Notes: generated by a model not told the origin, from the sequence alone. A DNA stretch of 64,000 nucleotides from Geothermobacter hydrogeniphilus (GCF_002898515.1 NZ_PPFX01000013.1:23278-87277); one strand, 5' to 3'. Numbered from the stretch's first letter, positions 11,143 to 23,244 are shown. Translations and numbers: made by a program.

Positions 11143-12513
11143 GTGAACACTGAAACAACGATTATCGCTCCGGCAACCCCTCCCGGCGAAGGCGGGCTGG
11201 CGGTTGTCCGGTTGTCCGGATCATCGTCCGAGAGCCTGTTACGACGTTTTTTCAAACCCTCCGGAAAATTTCCGTCCCTTGACAGTCATCGGCTCTATCA
11301 CGGTAATCTTGTTGACACTGACGGGTCCCTGATCGATGAAGTTATGGCGGTTCTCATGCGTGCTCCCCGTACCTTTACCCGGGAAGATGTGGCGGAGATC
11401 CATTGCCATGGCGGACCGCTGATTGTTCAGCAGATTCTCGATCTTTTCATCACTGCCGGAGCCACTCTTGCCCAGCCGGGTGAATTTACTCTACGAGCCT
11501 TCCTCAATGGACGAATCGATCTGGCACAGGCTGAAGCGGTTGCGGATCTGATTCACGCCCGTTCTGTTTCAGCTCAAAGAGTTGCTCTGAATCAGCTGCA
11601 AGGAAAACTTTCACAGATAATCAGGATTTACCATCGGCAGGTGGTTGATTTGCTGGCGTTGGTTGAGGCACATATCGATTTCCTTGAAGAGGATATTTCT
11701 CCACCTCAGCCCGATGTTCTCTGCCGTTCAGCAGAAGAAATTATTGAGGCGATCGAAAAACTGCTTGCGGGTTTCAACAGTGGCCGGATGATTCATGATG
11801 GATTGCGAATACTGCTGGCGGGAAAACCGAATGTCGGTAAAAGTTCGCTTTTAAACTGTCTTCTTGGAGAATCGCGGGCCATTGTATCCCCGTCCGCCGG
11901 AACAACCCGGGATACAATCGAAGAATCGTTATTGCTGCATGATCTTCCTGTACGCTTGATAGATACGGCCGGCATACGTCATACTGACGATCCTGTTGAA
12001 CAGGAAGGTGTTCGCAGGGCGCGGGAAAAAACCGGCAGCGCCGATCTTGTACTATTGCTGATCAATGCTGATCAGCATCCGGATCAGGATGATTTACTGG
12101 CTCTGGATTCATGTTGCGAACAGAAGTTGCTGCTGGTCATCAATAAACAGGATCTTTCCCCCCCGGTTCAATTATCTCCACCCTGGTCGGACTACCCCCA
12201 GGTCTTTATCAGTGCAAAATATAGACAGAATATCGATGGACTGATTGAGGCCGCCCGTGACCTGGTCGGTCTTTCAGGTGGCGCGGATAGCGGTGAATCG
12301 GTCATGCTTTATGAACGTCGTCATTATCAGTCCCTGTTGCAGGCCAAATCTTGTCTGCAACGGTTTATTTCCGGATGCCGGGCAGGTTTTGGTTTTGAAT
12401 TGTTAGCCCTTGATCTGCGCGACACACTGCAGTCGATCGGTCAGATTACCGGTGAAACCACTCCAGATCAGGTCCTTGACCGGATTTTCAGTCAGTTTTG
12501 TATCGGAAAATAA
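11143..12513 (+). CDS. mnmE: tRNA uridine-5-carboxymethylaminomethyl modification GTPase MnmE
   Basis: MnmE with MnmG installs the 5-carboxymethylaminomethyl (or aminomethyl) group on U34 of certain tRNAs. GTG 11143 (VNTETTIIAPATPPGEGG) gives 456 residues, the family length; an upstream extension would overlap jag. The order is a tetrahydrofolate-binding N-domain, a helical domain, and an inserted G domain with GKPNVGKSS (about 227), TTRD, DTAG and NKQD. The essential C-terminal CIGK is present. A parS site follows the stop codon. Confidence 0.97.
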   Translation: MNTETTIIAPATPPGEGGLAVVRLSGSSSESLLRRFFKPSGKFPSLDSHRLYHGNLVDTDGSLIDEVMAVLMRAPRTFTREDVAEIHCHGGPLIVQQILDLFITAGATLAQPGEFTLRAFLNGRIDLAQAEAVADLIHARSVSAQRVALNQLQGKLSQIIRIYHRQVVDLLALVEAHIDFLEEDISPPQPDVLCRSAEEIIEAIEKLLAGFNSGRMIHDGLRILLAGKPNVGKSSLLNCLLGESRAIVSPSAGTTRDTIEESLLLHDLPVRLIDTAGIRHTDDPVEQEGVRRAREKTGSADLVLLLINADQHPDQDDLLALDSCCEQKLLLVINKQDLSPPVQLSPPWSDYPQVFISAKYRQNIDGLIEAARDLVGLSGGADSGESVMLYERRHYQSLLQAKSCLQRFISGCRAGFGFELLALDLRDTLQSIGQITGETTPDQVLDRIFSQFCIGK

Positions 12514-12519
12514 TGAAAT

Positions 12520-12535
12520 TGTTTCACGTGGAACA
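12520..12535. promoter_or_regulatory. parS centromere site
   Basis: TGTTTCACGTGGAACA reads TGTTCCACGTGAAACA on the minus strand, which matches the widely conserved chromosomal parS consensus TGTTNCACGTGAAACA at every defined position. It lies between mnmE and mnmG, about 3.0 kb from parA and 4.4 kb from the dnaA end of the origin region. That is the expected loading site for the ParB encoded at 16328-17203. Confidence 0.9.
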
Positions 12536-12609
12536 TTTCCACAAGATGTTGTGGTCTGGTGACCTCTTTAATCGACATGCTGTGGCGGTGTTGTTCATAA
12601 GGAAGCAGG

Positions 12610-14478
12610 ATGCCGACCATGTTCAGTTATGGTAAGGAATATCAGGTTATAGTAGTCGGGGCCGGACATGCCGGTTGCGAAGCGGCGCTGGCCGCCGCAC
12701 GAATCGGTTGTTCTACGCTGTTGTTGAACCTGAGTCTGGATACGGTAGCACAGATGTCCTGCAATCCGGCGATTGGTGGTCTCGCCAAGGGTCACCTGGT
12801 CAAGGAGATCGATGCGCTCGGCGGCGAAATGGGTCTCAATATTGATGTCACCGGGATACAATTCCGAGTTCTGAATACCCGTAAGGGACCCGCGGTCAGG
12901 GCTTCGCGGGCACAGGCTGACCGGCGCGCTTACGCATTGCGGATGAAGCAGGTTCTCGAAGCGGAATCGCGACTTGATCTTAAGCAGGGCGCGGTGGATG
13001 CCCTGGAAGTTGAGGGCAACAGAGTGGTCGGGGTAAAAACCCGTGAAGGAATCACTTACCGGGGACAGAATGTGGTGCTGACCACCGGGACCTTCATGCG
13101 CGGCCTGATTCATGTCGGTTTGAATCATTATCCCGGCGGTCGTGCCGGCGAGCCTCCTTCGATCGGCCTGTCAGATAATCTTCGCAGCCTCGGCCTGCAG
13201 GTCGGTCGATTGAAAACCGGTACGCCGGCACGGCTTGATCGCAACAGTATCGATTTTTGCCGTCTTGAAGAGCAGTTTGGCGATGATCATCCGCGCCCCT
13301 TCTCCTTTCTTAATCGACGTATTGAGCAGTCCCAGGTTTCCTGCTACATCACTTATACCAATGAGCGTACCCACGAGATAATCCGCCAGGGGCTTGACCG
13401 TTCGCCTCTTTATAGCGGCATTATTGAAGGTGTCGGGCCCCGCTACTGCCCTTCTATTGAGGATAAAGTGGTGCGATTTCCGGATAAGGATCGTCACCAG
13501 CTTTTTCTCGAACCGGAGGGATTGCAGAGCAACGAAATCTATCCCAACGGCGTCTCGACCTCTCTTCCTCCCGATGTGCAGCTCGCGTTTCTGCGTTCCA
13601 TCAGCGGGTTGGAGCAGGTGGAGATCATGCGACCAGGTTATGCCATCGAGTATGACTATGTCGATCCGATCCAGTTGCAACCCACCCTGGAAACCAAGTT
13701 GATTGAAGGTCTTTTTCATGCCGGGCAGATCAACGGTACCTCAGGTTACGAGGAGGCGGCGGCACAGGGACTGATCGCCGGCATCAATGCCGCATGTCGG
13801 GCCCGGGGTGAAGAGCCGCTGATCCTGCGCCGCGACCAGGCCTATATCGGGGTGCTGATCGACGACCTGATCAATCTCGGGGCGCCGGAACCCTATCGGA
13901 TGTTTACGTCGCGGGCTGAATACCGGCTGTTGTTGCGTGAGGATAATGCCGACCAGCGGTTGACCCCCTTCGGTCGCAAGGTGGGGCTGGTTGACGATAA
14001 ACGCTGGGCATTATTTGAAGGGAAACTTGATCAGCTCGGCAGAGCCCGGGAGATTGCCGCGCGGGTGCGGGTGGCACCCGGTGACCGGAAACAGGTCGCG
14101 CGGCTAGGATTGCCGGACCTGAACAATGGGGCCAGCCTGGAAGAACTGCTGCGTCGTCCGCAGTTGACGATTAAGGATCTGGCATGGCTGGACGAGGAAT
14201 TGGAAGGGTTCCCCGGTGAGGTTCTCGAACAGTTGGAGATCGAGACCAAGTATGCCGGTTATATCCGCCGTCAGGAGGATGAGGTCGCCCGCTTCCGGAA
14301 AACCGAAGAGGTACGGATTCCGGAAGATTTTCATTATGCCGGAATTGGCGGTATGTCAGCCGAAGTAATTGAAAAACTAGAGAAAATTCGTCCAAGAACC
14401 CTCGGTCAGGCGGCCCGGATACCCGGTGTGACCCCGGCCGCGGTGGCCATCCTGTCGGTCCTGCTGCGCCGTGGCTGA
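12610..14478 (+). CDS. mnmG: tRNA uridine-5-carboxymethylaminomethyl modification enzyme MnmG
   Basis: MnmG (GidA) is the FAD-dependent partner of MnmE in wobble-uridine modification. The 622-residue protein has the FAD Rossmann motif VVGAGHAGCEAALAAARIG near residue 14 and the MSCNPAIGGLAKGHLVKEIDALGGEMG block near 50. The C-terminal domain ends RIPGVTPAAVAILSVLLRRG, and the length is normal. The start may be ATG 12610 or 12619. It overlaps rsmG by 8 bp, which implies translational coupling. Confidence 0.97.
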   Translation: MPTMFSYGKEYQVIVVGAGHAGCEAALAAARIGCSTLLLNLSLDTVAQMSCNPAIGGLAKGHLVKEIDALGGEMGLNIDVTGIQFRVLNTRKGPAVRASRAQADRRAYALRMKQVLEAESRLDLKQGAVDALEVEGNRVVGVKTREGITYRGQNVVLTTGTFMRGLIHVGLNHYPGGRAGEPPSIGLSDNLRSLGLQVGRLKTGTPARLDRNSIDFCRLEEQFGDDHPRPFSFLNRRIEQSQVSCYITYTNERTHEIIRQGLDRSPLYSGIIEGVGPRYCPSIEDKVVRFPDKDRHQLFLEPEGLQSNEIYPNGVSTSLPPDVQLAFLRSISGLEQVEIMRPGYAIEYDYVDPIQLQPTLETKLIEGLFHAGQINGTSGYEEAAAQGLIAGINAACRARGEEPLILRRDQAYIGVLIDDLINLGAPEPYRMFTSRAEYRLLLREDNADQRLTPFGRKVGLVDDKRWALFEGKLDQLGRAREIAARVRVAPGDRKQVARLGLPDLNNGASLEELLRRPQLTIKDLAWLDEELEGFPGEVLEQLEIETKYAGYIRRQEDEVARFRKTEEVRIPEDFHYAGIGGMSAEVIEKLEKIRPRTLGQAARIPGVTPAAVAILSVLLRRG

Positions 14479-15130
14479 GTTCAGTTTGCAACGGCGTCTG
14501 GCCGATCTGCTCAGGCAGGCGAAACTGTCAGTTGCGGAGGATCGGCAGGTTGATCTGTTGCGCTACCTTGAGGAATTGGCACACTGGAACCGGAGTCATA
14601 ACCTGACCGCCGTAAGTGAACCGAAAGCAGCCCTGGAAACCCACCTGGTTGATTCCCTGACCCTGCTCCCCCTCCTGCCGGAAAACTGCACCCTGCTCGA
14701 TTTCGGTTCAGGTGCGGGTCTTCCCGGTCTGCCCCTGCGTATCGTCCGTGACGACCTGCGTCTGACTTCCCTTGACGCGGTCGGCAAGAAGCTCGCCTTT
14801 CAGCGACATCTGGCCCGGGTTCTGCGGTTGCGCGGCATCGATTTCGTCCATGCCCGACTGGAGGATTTTTCCGCCGACAGCGAAAACCATAACCGTTACC
14901 AGCGGATCGTCTTTCGGGCCGTGGGAGAAATCAATCGATTTGCGTCGATGGTTCTGCCTCTGTTGGAACCGGGAGGTCTCTGGATCGCGATGAAGGGCCC
15001 CGATGGTCAGCAGGACTGGAAAAATTTCTGCGGGCAACCTCTGGCGGGTTTTCGCAATCATGCCTGCCTGTCGCTGAAATTGCCGGCCTGCGGTGCCGAA
15101 CGCAACCTGCTTTGCTTCGAAAAAGAATAG
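14471..15130 (+). CDS. rsmG: 16S rRNA (guanine-527-N7)-methyltransferase RsmG
   Basis: RsmG (GidB) methylates N7 of G527 in 16S rRNA using S-adenosylmethionine. The 219-residue product starts at GTG 14471, overlapping mnmG. It shows the family helix HWNRSHNLTAV, the SAM-binding LLDFGSGAGLPGLPL near residue 78 and SLDAVGKKLAFQRH. It ends the yidC-mnmE-mnmG-rsmG run; a palindromic extragenic repeat follows. Confidence 0.96.
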   Translation: MAEFSLQRRLADLLRQAKLSVAEDRQVDLLRYLEELAHWNRSHNLTAVSEPKAALETHLVDSLTLLPLLPENCTLLDFGSGAGLPGLPLRIVRDDLRLTSLDAVGKKLAFQRHLARVLRLRGIDFVHARLEDFSADSENHNRYQRIVFRAVGEINRFASMVLPLLEPGGLWIAMKGPDGQQDWKNFCGQPLAGFRNHACLSLKLPACGAERNLLCFEKE

Positions 15131-15262
15131 AACGATTGATGGCGTCGCTCAAACTCACCAGCAGCTGCGTTACTGCGTTTATCTCGCGCCTTCGACGTAC
15201 GTACGGACGCTTCATCGTTCGATAAACGCGTGCCTTGCTGCTGGCGCTTTTTGCTTAGCCAA
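15131..15262. repeat. palindromic extragenic repeat, copy A
   Basis: The gap after rsmG carries arms CCAGCAGctgcgttactGCGTTTATC (about 15161-15186) and, inverted, GATAAACGCgtgccttGCTGCTGG, around a centre CGACGTACGTACGG. The layout (a xATCTGCxGCGTT-like arm, a self-complementary tac/gta centre, then CTTGC) resembles the elements at 32217, 61125 and 63796. It may terminate or stabilise the rsmG transcript. Confidence 0.55.
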
Positions 15263-15559
15263 CACCCTTTTTGCTTTCTTGCGAAAGCATCAATATTGAT
15301 ATATGCAAAATTATTATGCGCCGCAGTCAGTGGGGGTCGCATAGATGCCCTGCTCTGATTTCCCGAAAAACGTCAAGCCGTGAAAAACAGGTGAAAGACA
15401 CTATATCTGGTGGGCCGCGTTTATGAATCCACAAGATATTGCAAGTATTTGAAAAGCTAGCATTTCTTCTTCAACGTCGCGGGTGAATATGTTAGTCTTG
15501 GCGGCCTGAACTTACCACCTGGACCGTCCGGTTCGGGTTTTAAAACCGGAGAGGTTTTC
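15263..15559. other. gap before parA, no gene seen
   Basis: This part of the rsmG-parA gap is more AT-rich than its neighbours and contains no convincing ORF or RNA gene. A ribosome-binding site (GGAGAGG, 15549-15555) precedes the parA start. A parAB promoter should lie here, but none can be assigned with confidence. Confidence 0.5.
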
Positions 15560-16324
15560 ATGGCCCGGATTATTGCAATTGCCAACCAGAAGGGAGGGGT
15601 CGGCAAGACGACCACAGCGGTCAATCTGGCCGCGTCGTTGTCGGCTGCCGAAAAGTCCACCCTGCTGGTTGATATGGACCCTCAGGGGAATGCCACCAGT
15701 GGCGTCGGAATCGACAAGGAGGCGCTTGAGGCGACCGTCTACAACGGCCTGCTCGAAGAAGCCGGAGCCGTCGATCTTCTCTGCCGTACGGAACTGGAGC
15801 AGCTGCATATCCTGCCGGCCGATCCGGATCTGATCGGCGCCGAGGTTGAACTTGTGGCGGCTGACGGCCGGGAACGGCGACTCAAGGCCCTGCTGGCAGA
15901 GATCGAAGACGACTATGATTACATTCTGATCGACTGCCCTCCGTCGCTCGGTCTGCTGACCATCAATGCCCTGACCGCGGCGGAAAAAGTGCTGATTCCG
16001 ATGCAGTGCGAGTACTACGCCATGGAGGGTCTCAGCCAGTTGCTCAACACCATTTCTCTCATTCAGCAGGATCTCAACCCGCGATTGACCATCGGCTACA
16101 TCCTGCTGACCATGTTCGACAGTCGTAATAACCTCTCCCATCAGGTCGGTGAGGAAATCCGCACCCATTTCAACCGCCAGCTGTGTGAAACGGTGATTCC
16201 GCGCAATGTGCGGCTTTCCGAAGCGCCGAGCCACGGGTTGCCGGTGCTGCTTTATGATATCGCTTCGAAAGGGTCGCAGGCCTATCTCGACCTGGCCCGG
16301 GAAATTATTCAGGCGGAGGTTTGA
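15560..16324 (+). CDS. parA: chromosome partitioning ATPase ParA/Soj
   Basis: ParA is a deviant-Walker ATPase that forms the DNA-bound gradient moving ParB-parS complexes. The 254-residue protein starts MARIIAIANQKGGVGKTTTAVNLA, with the deviant Walker A KGGVGKTT at 11-18, then DMDPQGNAT and YDYILIDCPPSLGLLT. It is short, of the chromosomal Soj type without an N-terminal DNA-binding domain. parB follows after 3 bp. Confidence 0.97.
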   Translation: MARIIAIANQKGGVGKTTTAVNLAASLSAAEKSTLLVDMDPQGNATSGVGIDKEALEATVYNGLLEEAGAVDLLCRTELEQLHILPADPDLIGAEVELVAADGRERRLKALLAEIEDDYDYILIDCPPSLGLLTINALTAAEKVLIPMQCEYYAMEGLSQLLNTISLIQQDLNPRLTIGYILLTMFDSRNNLSHQVGEEIRTHFNRQLCETVIPRNVRLSEAPSHGLPVLLYDIASKGSQAYLDLAREIIQAEV

Positions 16325-16327
16325 CGA

Positions 16328-17203
16328 ATGGCCAAGCGACCTGCACTCGGCAAGGGGATCGGAGCCCTGATCCCGGGAAATGTCAAGGCGGTGCCGACCA
16401 CAGACGGCACCCGGGGCAGCAAATATTTTCTCTGTCCCATCGAGGATCTCAAACCGCACAGCAAACAGCCGCGCAAAACTTTTGATGACGCGAAAATGAC
16501 CGAACTGGTCGCCTCGATCAAGGAAAAAGGGGTGATTCAGCCACTGGTAGTCCGTCATCATGACGATCATTACCAGATTATCGCCGGCGAACGCCGCTGG
16601 CGGGCGGCGCAAAAAGCCGGATTGAAGGAAGTGCCGGTCGTCATTCAGGATGTTTCCGAGGATTGGGCGCTGGAAATGGCGCTGATCGAGAATATCCAGC
16701 GTGAGGATCTCAATCCGATCGAAGAGGCCGAAGCCTACCGCCACCTGATGGAGAGCTTTGATCTCTCCCAGGAAGAGGTTGCCAAACGGGTCGGTCGGGA
16801 AAGGTCCACGGTCGCCAACATGCTGCGCCTGCTCAAGCTGCCGGGCAAGGTCCGCGGTGACGTGATTGCCGGTCATCTCAGCATGGGACATGCCCGCGCC
16901 CTGCTCGGTCTTGAAGACGAAGAGGATATCGTCGAAGCACGTGAACAGGTTCTGGCACGCAAACTGTCGGTACGTGAATGCGAGGCCCTGGTCAAAAAGA
17001 TCAAGAATTTCGGTCGCGTGCCGAAGAACAAAGCCGAACCGGCGCCGGTCGATCCGGAGTTGAAGCGGCTGGAAGTCGAATTGAAGCGGACCCTCGGCAC
17101 CCAGGTGCGTATTCAGCCTCGGGGCAAGGGGGGCCGTATTGAAGTCAGTTATTTCTCCCCCGCCGAACTGGAGCGCCTGCTTGCTCTGTTCGGAGTCAGC
17201 TGA
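16328..17203 (+). CDS. parB: chromosome partitioning protein ParB/Spo0J
   Basis: ParB is a CTP-dependent clamp that loads at parS and spreads on DNA. The 291-residue product has the N-terminal nuclease/CTPase-like domain with IAGERRWRAAQKAG (about 85) and ENIQREDLNPIEEA (about 121). A central helix-turn-helix follows (LSQEEVAKRVGRERSTVANMLRLLKLP), then a C-terminal dimer domain. A matching parS lies at 12520-12535. Confidence 0.97.
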   Translation: MAKRPALGKGIGALIPGNVKAVPTTDGTRGSKYFLCPIEDLKPHSKQPRKTFDDAKMTELVASIKEKGVIQPLVVRHHDDHYQIIAGERRWRAAQKAGLKEVPVVIQDVSEDWALEMALIENIQREDLNPIEEAEAYRHLMESFDLSQEEVAKRVGRERSTVANMLRLLKLPGKVRGDVIAGHLSMGHARALLGLEDEEDIVEAREQVLARKLSVRECEALVKKIKNFGRVPKNKAEPAPVDPELKRLEVELKRTLGTQVRIQPRGKGGRIEVSYFSPAELERLLALFGVS

Positions 17204-17247
17204 GGGGGTCGTTATTCATGCTGCGCAAGAGGAGGGAGCCCGTCATC

Positions 17248-17622
17248 ATGCGTAAAGATCAGGCAATCGACAAGGGGGACATCAAGGCCTTTCTCGGCCC
17301 CGGCAGTCAGTTTGAGGGTAAATTGCTGTTTGATGAAATCGTTCGGCTCGATGGCCGTTTCAGTGGCGAGATTGTCAGCAAGGACACCCTGATCGTCGGC
17401 CAGGAGGCGGAAATTGAAGCCGAAGTTACGGTCGGCACCCTGATCCTCTCGGGCCGGTTCAAGGGCAATATCAAGGCCGGCTGCAAGGTCGACCTGCGGG
17501 CTCCGGCCCGGGTCGAGGGCAATATCGAGACTCCGGTGCTGGTGGTCGAGGAAGGGGTGACTCTCAACAGCACCCTGCATATGGATGGGGCAAATAAGGC
17601 CCCCGGCAACAAGACTTCCTGA
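17248..17622 (+). CDS. bactofilin-family cytoskeletal protein
   Basis: Bactofilins form nucleotide-free beta-helical filaments used as cell-pole or shape scaffolds. The 124-residue product from ATG 17248 has the DUF583/bactofilin core of repeating short beta-strands (GRFSGEIVSKDTLIVGQEAEIEAEV, GTLILSGRFKGNIKAGCKVDLRAPARVEGNIETPVLVVEEG). A GGAGGGAG ribosome-binding site at 17231-17238 supports this start over an in-frame upstream one at 17218. In Myxococcus, bactofilins scaffold the ParABS machinery, so its place directly after parB suggests a related role here. That role is an inference. Confidence 0.88.
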   Translation: MRKDQAIDKGDIKAFLGPGSQFEGKLLFDEIVRLDGRFSGEIVSKDTLIVGQEAEIEAEVTVGTLILSGRFKGNIKAGCKVDLRAPARVEGNIETPVLVVEEGVTLNSTLHMDGANKAPGNKTS

Positions 17623-17702
17623 CAGGCGAATTTCTTCGTGGGGGGGAAAAAACAAAACAGCATCTTGACAGCGTTGGGAGGGGTATGTTAGCAATGCGCT
17701 GA

Positions 17703-17725
17703 TTTGCCGCAGGGCAAACTTTTTT
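17703..17725 (+). terminator. intrinsic terminator after bactofilin gene
   Basis: TTTGCC (17703-17708), loop GCAG, GGCAAA (17713-17718), then C and six T. It separates the parAB-bactofilin unit from the atp operon, which therefore needs its own promoter at 17726-17790. Confidence 0.7.
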
Positions 17726-17738
17726 ATCCCCCCGAGAC

Positions 17739-17755
17739 TTGTATACAGTATACCG
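17739..17755. promoter_or_regulatory. GTATAC-N-GTATAC palindrome upstream of the atp operon
   Basis: TTGTATACAGTATACCG contains the palindrome GTATACaGTATAC (17741-17753), about 37 bp upstream of the atpF' start. The same 13-bp core with a T centre occurs in the promoter of the GntR regulator at 27721. It is a possible operator for that regulator; the TATACA within it could also be a -10 box. The link is inferred from motif identity. Confidence 0.5.
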
Positions 17756-17790
17756 ACAGCCGAACCTCATTAACAGGCAGAGGACAGCCC

Positions 17791-18216
17791 GTGATCAGCC
17801 TCGACATTACTCTTATTATTCAGTTTGTCAATTTCGTCATTCTCATGACCATCCTTAACATGGTGCTTTACCGCCCGCTGCGCCGGATGTTGGAGCAGCG
17901 CAAGGAAACCATTGAGGGCAACCGTCGGGCCGCCGACGATCTGGAAGCCAGTATTGAAGAGAAGATGACCCGCTACCAGCAGCAGCTGCAGGAAGCCCGC
18001 CTCAAAGGCAACCAGGAGCGCACTGCTCTGCGCCAGGCTGCTCTTGAGGAAGAACGCAAGACCCTGGGAGAGGCCCACGAGCAGGCCTCGGCGAAACTAC
18101 AGGCGATCAAAGAGCAGGTGGCCGGAGAGGCTGCTGTTGCCCGCGAGGCGCTGAAAAAGGAAACCGAGGCACTGGCCGGTGAAATCGCCAGCAAGATTCT
18201 CGGGAGGAAGCTGTAA
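17791..18216 (+). CDS. atpF': ATP synthase F0 subunit b'
   Basis: This is the second b-type peripheral stalk subunit, found in lineages with a b/b' heterodimer. GTG 17791 (VISLDITLIIQFVNFVILMTILNMVLYRPLRRML) gives 141 residues with one N-terminal membrane helix and a long charged coiled coil. A GAGGA site lies about 6 bp upstream. An in-frame upstream extension (from 17704) begins within the terminator and is rejected. Its TAA overlaps the ATG of atpF (TAATG). Confidence 0.9.
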   Translation: MISLDITLIIQFVNFVILMTILNMVLYRPLRRMLEQRKETIEGNRRAADDLEASIEEKMTRYQQQLQEARLKGNQERTALRQAALEEERKTLGEAHEQASAKLQAIKEQVAGEAAVAREALKKETEALAGEIASKILGRKL

Positions 18217-18803
18217 TGTCGACTACCAAGACCAATCTTTTCAAGACCCTGATCATTTTTTCCATTGTTCTGGCTGCCGGTACGGTCTTCGCCTCGGGCG
18301 GAGAGCATCAGGCTGATGGCGGAGTGCTGCTCAAGGATTTTCTCTGGCGCTGTCTGAACTTTGCCGTCACTTTCGGCCTGCTCGCTTATTTCATCACCAA
18401 GCCGTTGCGCAACGGCCTGGCCGGTCGTCGACAGGGCATTGCCGACAGCCTGGCCGCCGCGGAAAAAATGAAGGCTGAGGCCGAAGCCAAGTTTGCCGAA
18501 TATGACCGCAAGTTGAGTCGTGCCGCTGAAGAAATCGAAGAGATCTACCAGCAAATCCGCCGTGAAGGCGAACGGGAAAAGGAACGGATTCTCGACGAAG
18601 CTCGACAGATGGCCATCAAGGTCAGGAGCGAAGCCGAAAAATCGGCAGCTCTCGAGGTCGCCCGGGCACGTCGCGAGCTGCGAGAGGAAGCCTCCCGCCT
18701 TGCCGTCGATATTGCCGAGGAGATGTTGCGCAAGAAATTCACCAAGAAAGACCAGACCCGTCTGGTGGATGAATATATTCAGAAGGTGGGAGAGTTACAT
18801 TGA
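18216..18803 (+). CDS. atpF: ATP synthase F0 subunit b
   Basis: The b subunit forms the peripheral stalk holding alpha3beta3 to the membrane sector. The 195-residue product has an N-terminal hydrophobic stretch with a signal-like VLAAGTVFASGG, a second membrane helix (DFLWRCLNFAVTFGLLAYFITKPL) and then a Lys/Glu/Ala-rich coiled coil. The extra N-terminal hydrophobic segment makes it longer than E. coli b and is typical of related delta-type sequences. It overlaps both neighbours by 1-4 bp. Confidence 0.93.
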   Translation: MSTTKTNLFKTLIIFSIVLAAGTVFASGGEHQADGGVLLKDFLWRCLNFAVTFGLLAYFITKPLRNGLAGRRQGIADSLAAAEKMKAEAEAKFAEYDRKLSRAAEEIEEIYQQIRREGEREKERILDEARQMAIKVRSEAEKSAALEVARARRELREEASRLAVDIAEEMLRKKFTKKDQTRLVDEYIQKVGELH

Positions 18804-19342
18804 GCACCAGTGCGATAGCAAAACGTTATGCCAGGGCGTTGGTCGGCATCGCTGCCGAACAGCAGACGGTGGAGCAGTACGGAGACGAACTCGGGAGGGT
18901 CTGCGAGGCCTTCGGAGTGGAAGAGTACCTGCGGCTGATCCTGGAAAGCCCCACCTTCCCGCTCAGCAAGAAGGCGGCCATTCTCAATGATCTGATGGAG
19001 ATGCTTGACATCTCCGAGGGGATGCGGGCCTTTCTCGGACTGCTGCTGGAAAAGGACCGTCTTCAGTACCTGGCCCAGATCAAGCGTGACTACAGCCGGT
19101 TTGCCGATGAGATGGCCGGCCTGGTCCGGGCTGCGGTGACCGCCTCGCGAGATCTTGATGCCAAACAGTTGCAGGCGATCAAGGCGGGACTGGAACAGCA
19201 GACCGGTAAGCAGGTCGAGCTGAGCGTCGCCATTGATGAGGAGTTGATCGGCGGTCTGCAGGTTGAGATCTCCGGCCGCCTCTTCGACGGCAGTCTGAAA
19301 ACACAATTGAAGCGCATTGAAGATACCTTAAAAAAGGGGTGA
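18800..19342 (+). CDS. atpH: ATP synthase F1 subunit delta
   Basis: Delta connects F1 to the peripheral stalk. The 180-residue product starts at TTG 18800 (STSAIAKRYARALVGIAAEQ), overlapping the atpF stop in TTGA. It has the delta/OSCP N-terminal helices and the C-terminal EELIGGLQVEISGRLFDGSLKTQL signature. The TTG start is supported by the tight overlap and the family N-terminus. Confidence 0.95.
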   Translation: MSTSAIAKRYARALVGIAAEQQTVEQYGDELGRVCEAFGVEEYLRLILESPTFPLSKKAAILNDLMEMLDISEGMRAFLGLLLEKDRLQYLAQIKRDYSRFADEMAGLVRAAVTASRDLDAKQLQAIKAGLEQQTGKQVELSVAIDEELIGGLQVEISGRLFDGSLKTQLKRIEDTLKKG

Positions 19343-20860
<1,518 letters not shown>

Positions 20861-20886
20861 TAACCCGACTGCGAAGGTAGCGACAG

Positions 20887-21750
20887 ATGCCCAGTCTGAA
20901 GGATATTAAGAAACGTATCGGCTCGGTCAAGAACACCAGCCAGATCACCAAGGCGATGAAAATGGTCTCGGCCGCCAAGCTGCGCCGCGCCCAGGACGCC
21001 GTGGTGGCGGCCCGACCTTACGCCGACAAGCTGAACTACGTGCTTTCCAGTCTTGCCCTGCGCGAAGACCACGAAGCCCATCCACTGTTGCAGGAGCGGG
21101 GCAAGAAGAAGGCTCTGGTGCTGCTTCTGACGGCGGATCGCGGACTCTGCGGCGGCTTCAATGCCAATATTTCCAAGACGGCGGAGAAGTTTATCAAGGA
21201 GCGGACTGACGGTTTTGAAGAGTACGAGCTGATGATTGTCGGGCGCAAGGGAGCCGATTACCTGCGCCACCGTAATGTGCCGATCGGCAAGGTCCATGCC
21301 GGCATTACCGCCAGCATCACTTATCATACCGCAGCACTGATCGGCAGCGAGGTGGTCGAAGGCTACCTTGCGGATCAGTACGATGCCGTCTACCTGATCT
21401 ACAATGCGTTTCAGAGCGCGATCACGCAGGTTCCGACGATCCGCAGGTTGTTGCCGATCGAACCGGCCCAGGTCGACGAACGCGAGCATATCGCCCAGTA
21501 TATCTACGAGCCGGGCAAAACCGAGGTACTGAGCCAGATCCTGCCCAAGCAGGTCGAGGTGCAGATCTTCCGCGGGCTGCTCGAATCGGTCGCTTCTGAG
21601 CATGGCGCGCGGATGAGCGCCATGGACAGCGCCAGCAAGAACGCGGCCGAGATGATCAACAAGCTGACCCTGCAGTACAACCGCGCCCGTCAGGCGGCGA
21701 TCACCAAGGAACTGATGGAGATCATTTCCGGCGCCGAGGCGATCAAATAG
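20887..21750 (+). CDS. atpG: ATP synthase F1 subunit gamma
   Basis: Gamma is the rotating central stalk. The 287-residue product has the N-terminal coiled coil ([36 protein letters not shown]), the Rossmann-like middle domain ([14 protein letters not shown]) and the C-terminal helix with the family signature around ENAAEMI-like [28 protein letters not shown]. It lies 26 bp after atpA. Confidence 0.97.
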   Translation: MPSLKDIKKRIGSVKNTSQITKAMKMVSAAKLRRAQDAVVAARPYADKLNYVLSSLALREDHEAHPLLQERGKKKALVLLLTADRGLCGGFNANISKTAEKFIKERTDGFEEYELMIVGRKGADYLRHRNVPIGKVHAGITASITYHTAALIGSEVVEGYLADQYDAVYLIYNAFQSAITQVPTIRRLLPIEPAQVDEREHIAQYIYEPGKTEVLSQILPKQVEVQIFRGLLESVASEHGARMSAMDSASKNAAEMINKLTLQYNRARQAAITKELMEIISGAEAIK

Positions 21751-21784
21751 TCGAAATCACAGCTGAAAATAATGCGGCTTATAG

Positions 21785-23215
<1,431 letters not shown>

Positions 23216-23244
23216 TCGTTTCGGCCTTGAAGAGGACCTAGTAC

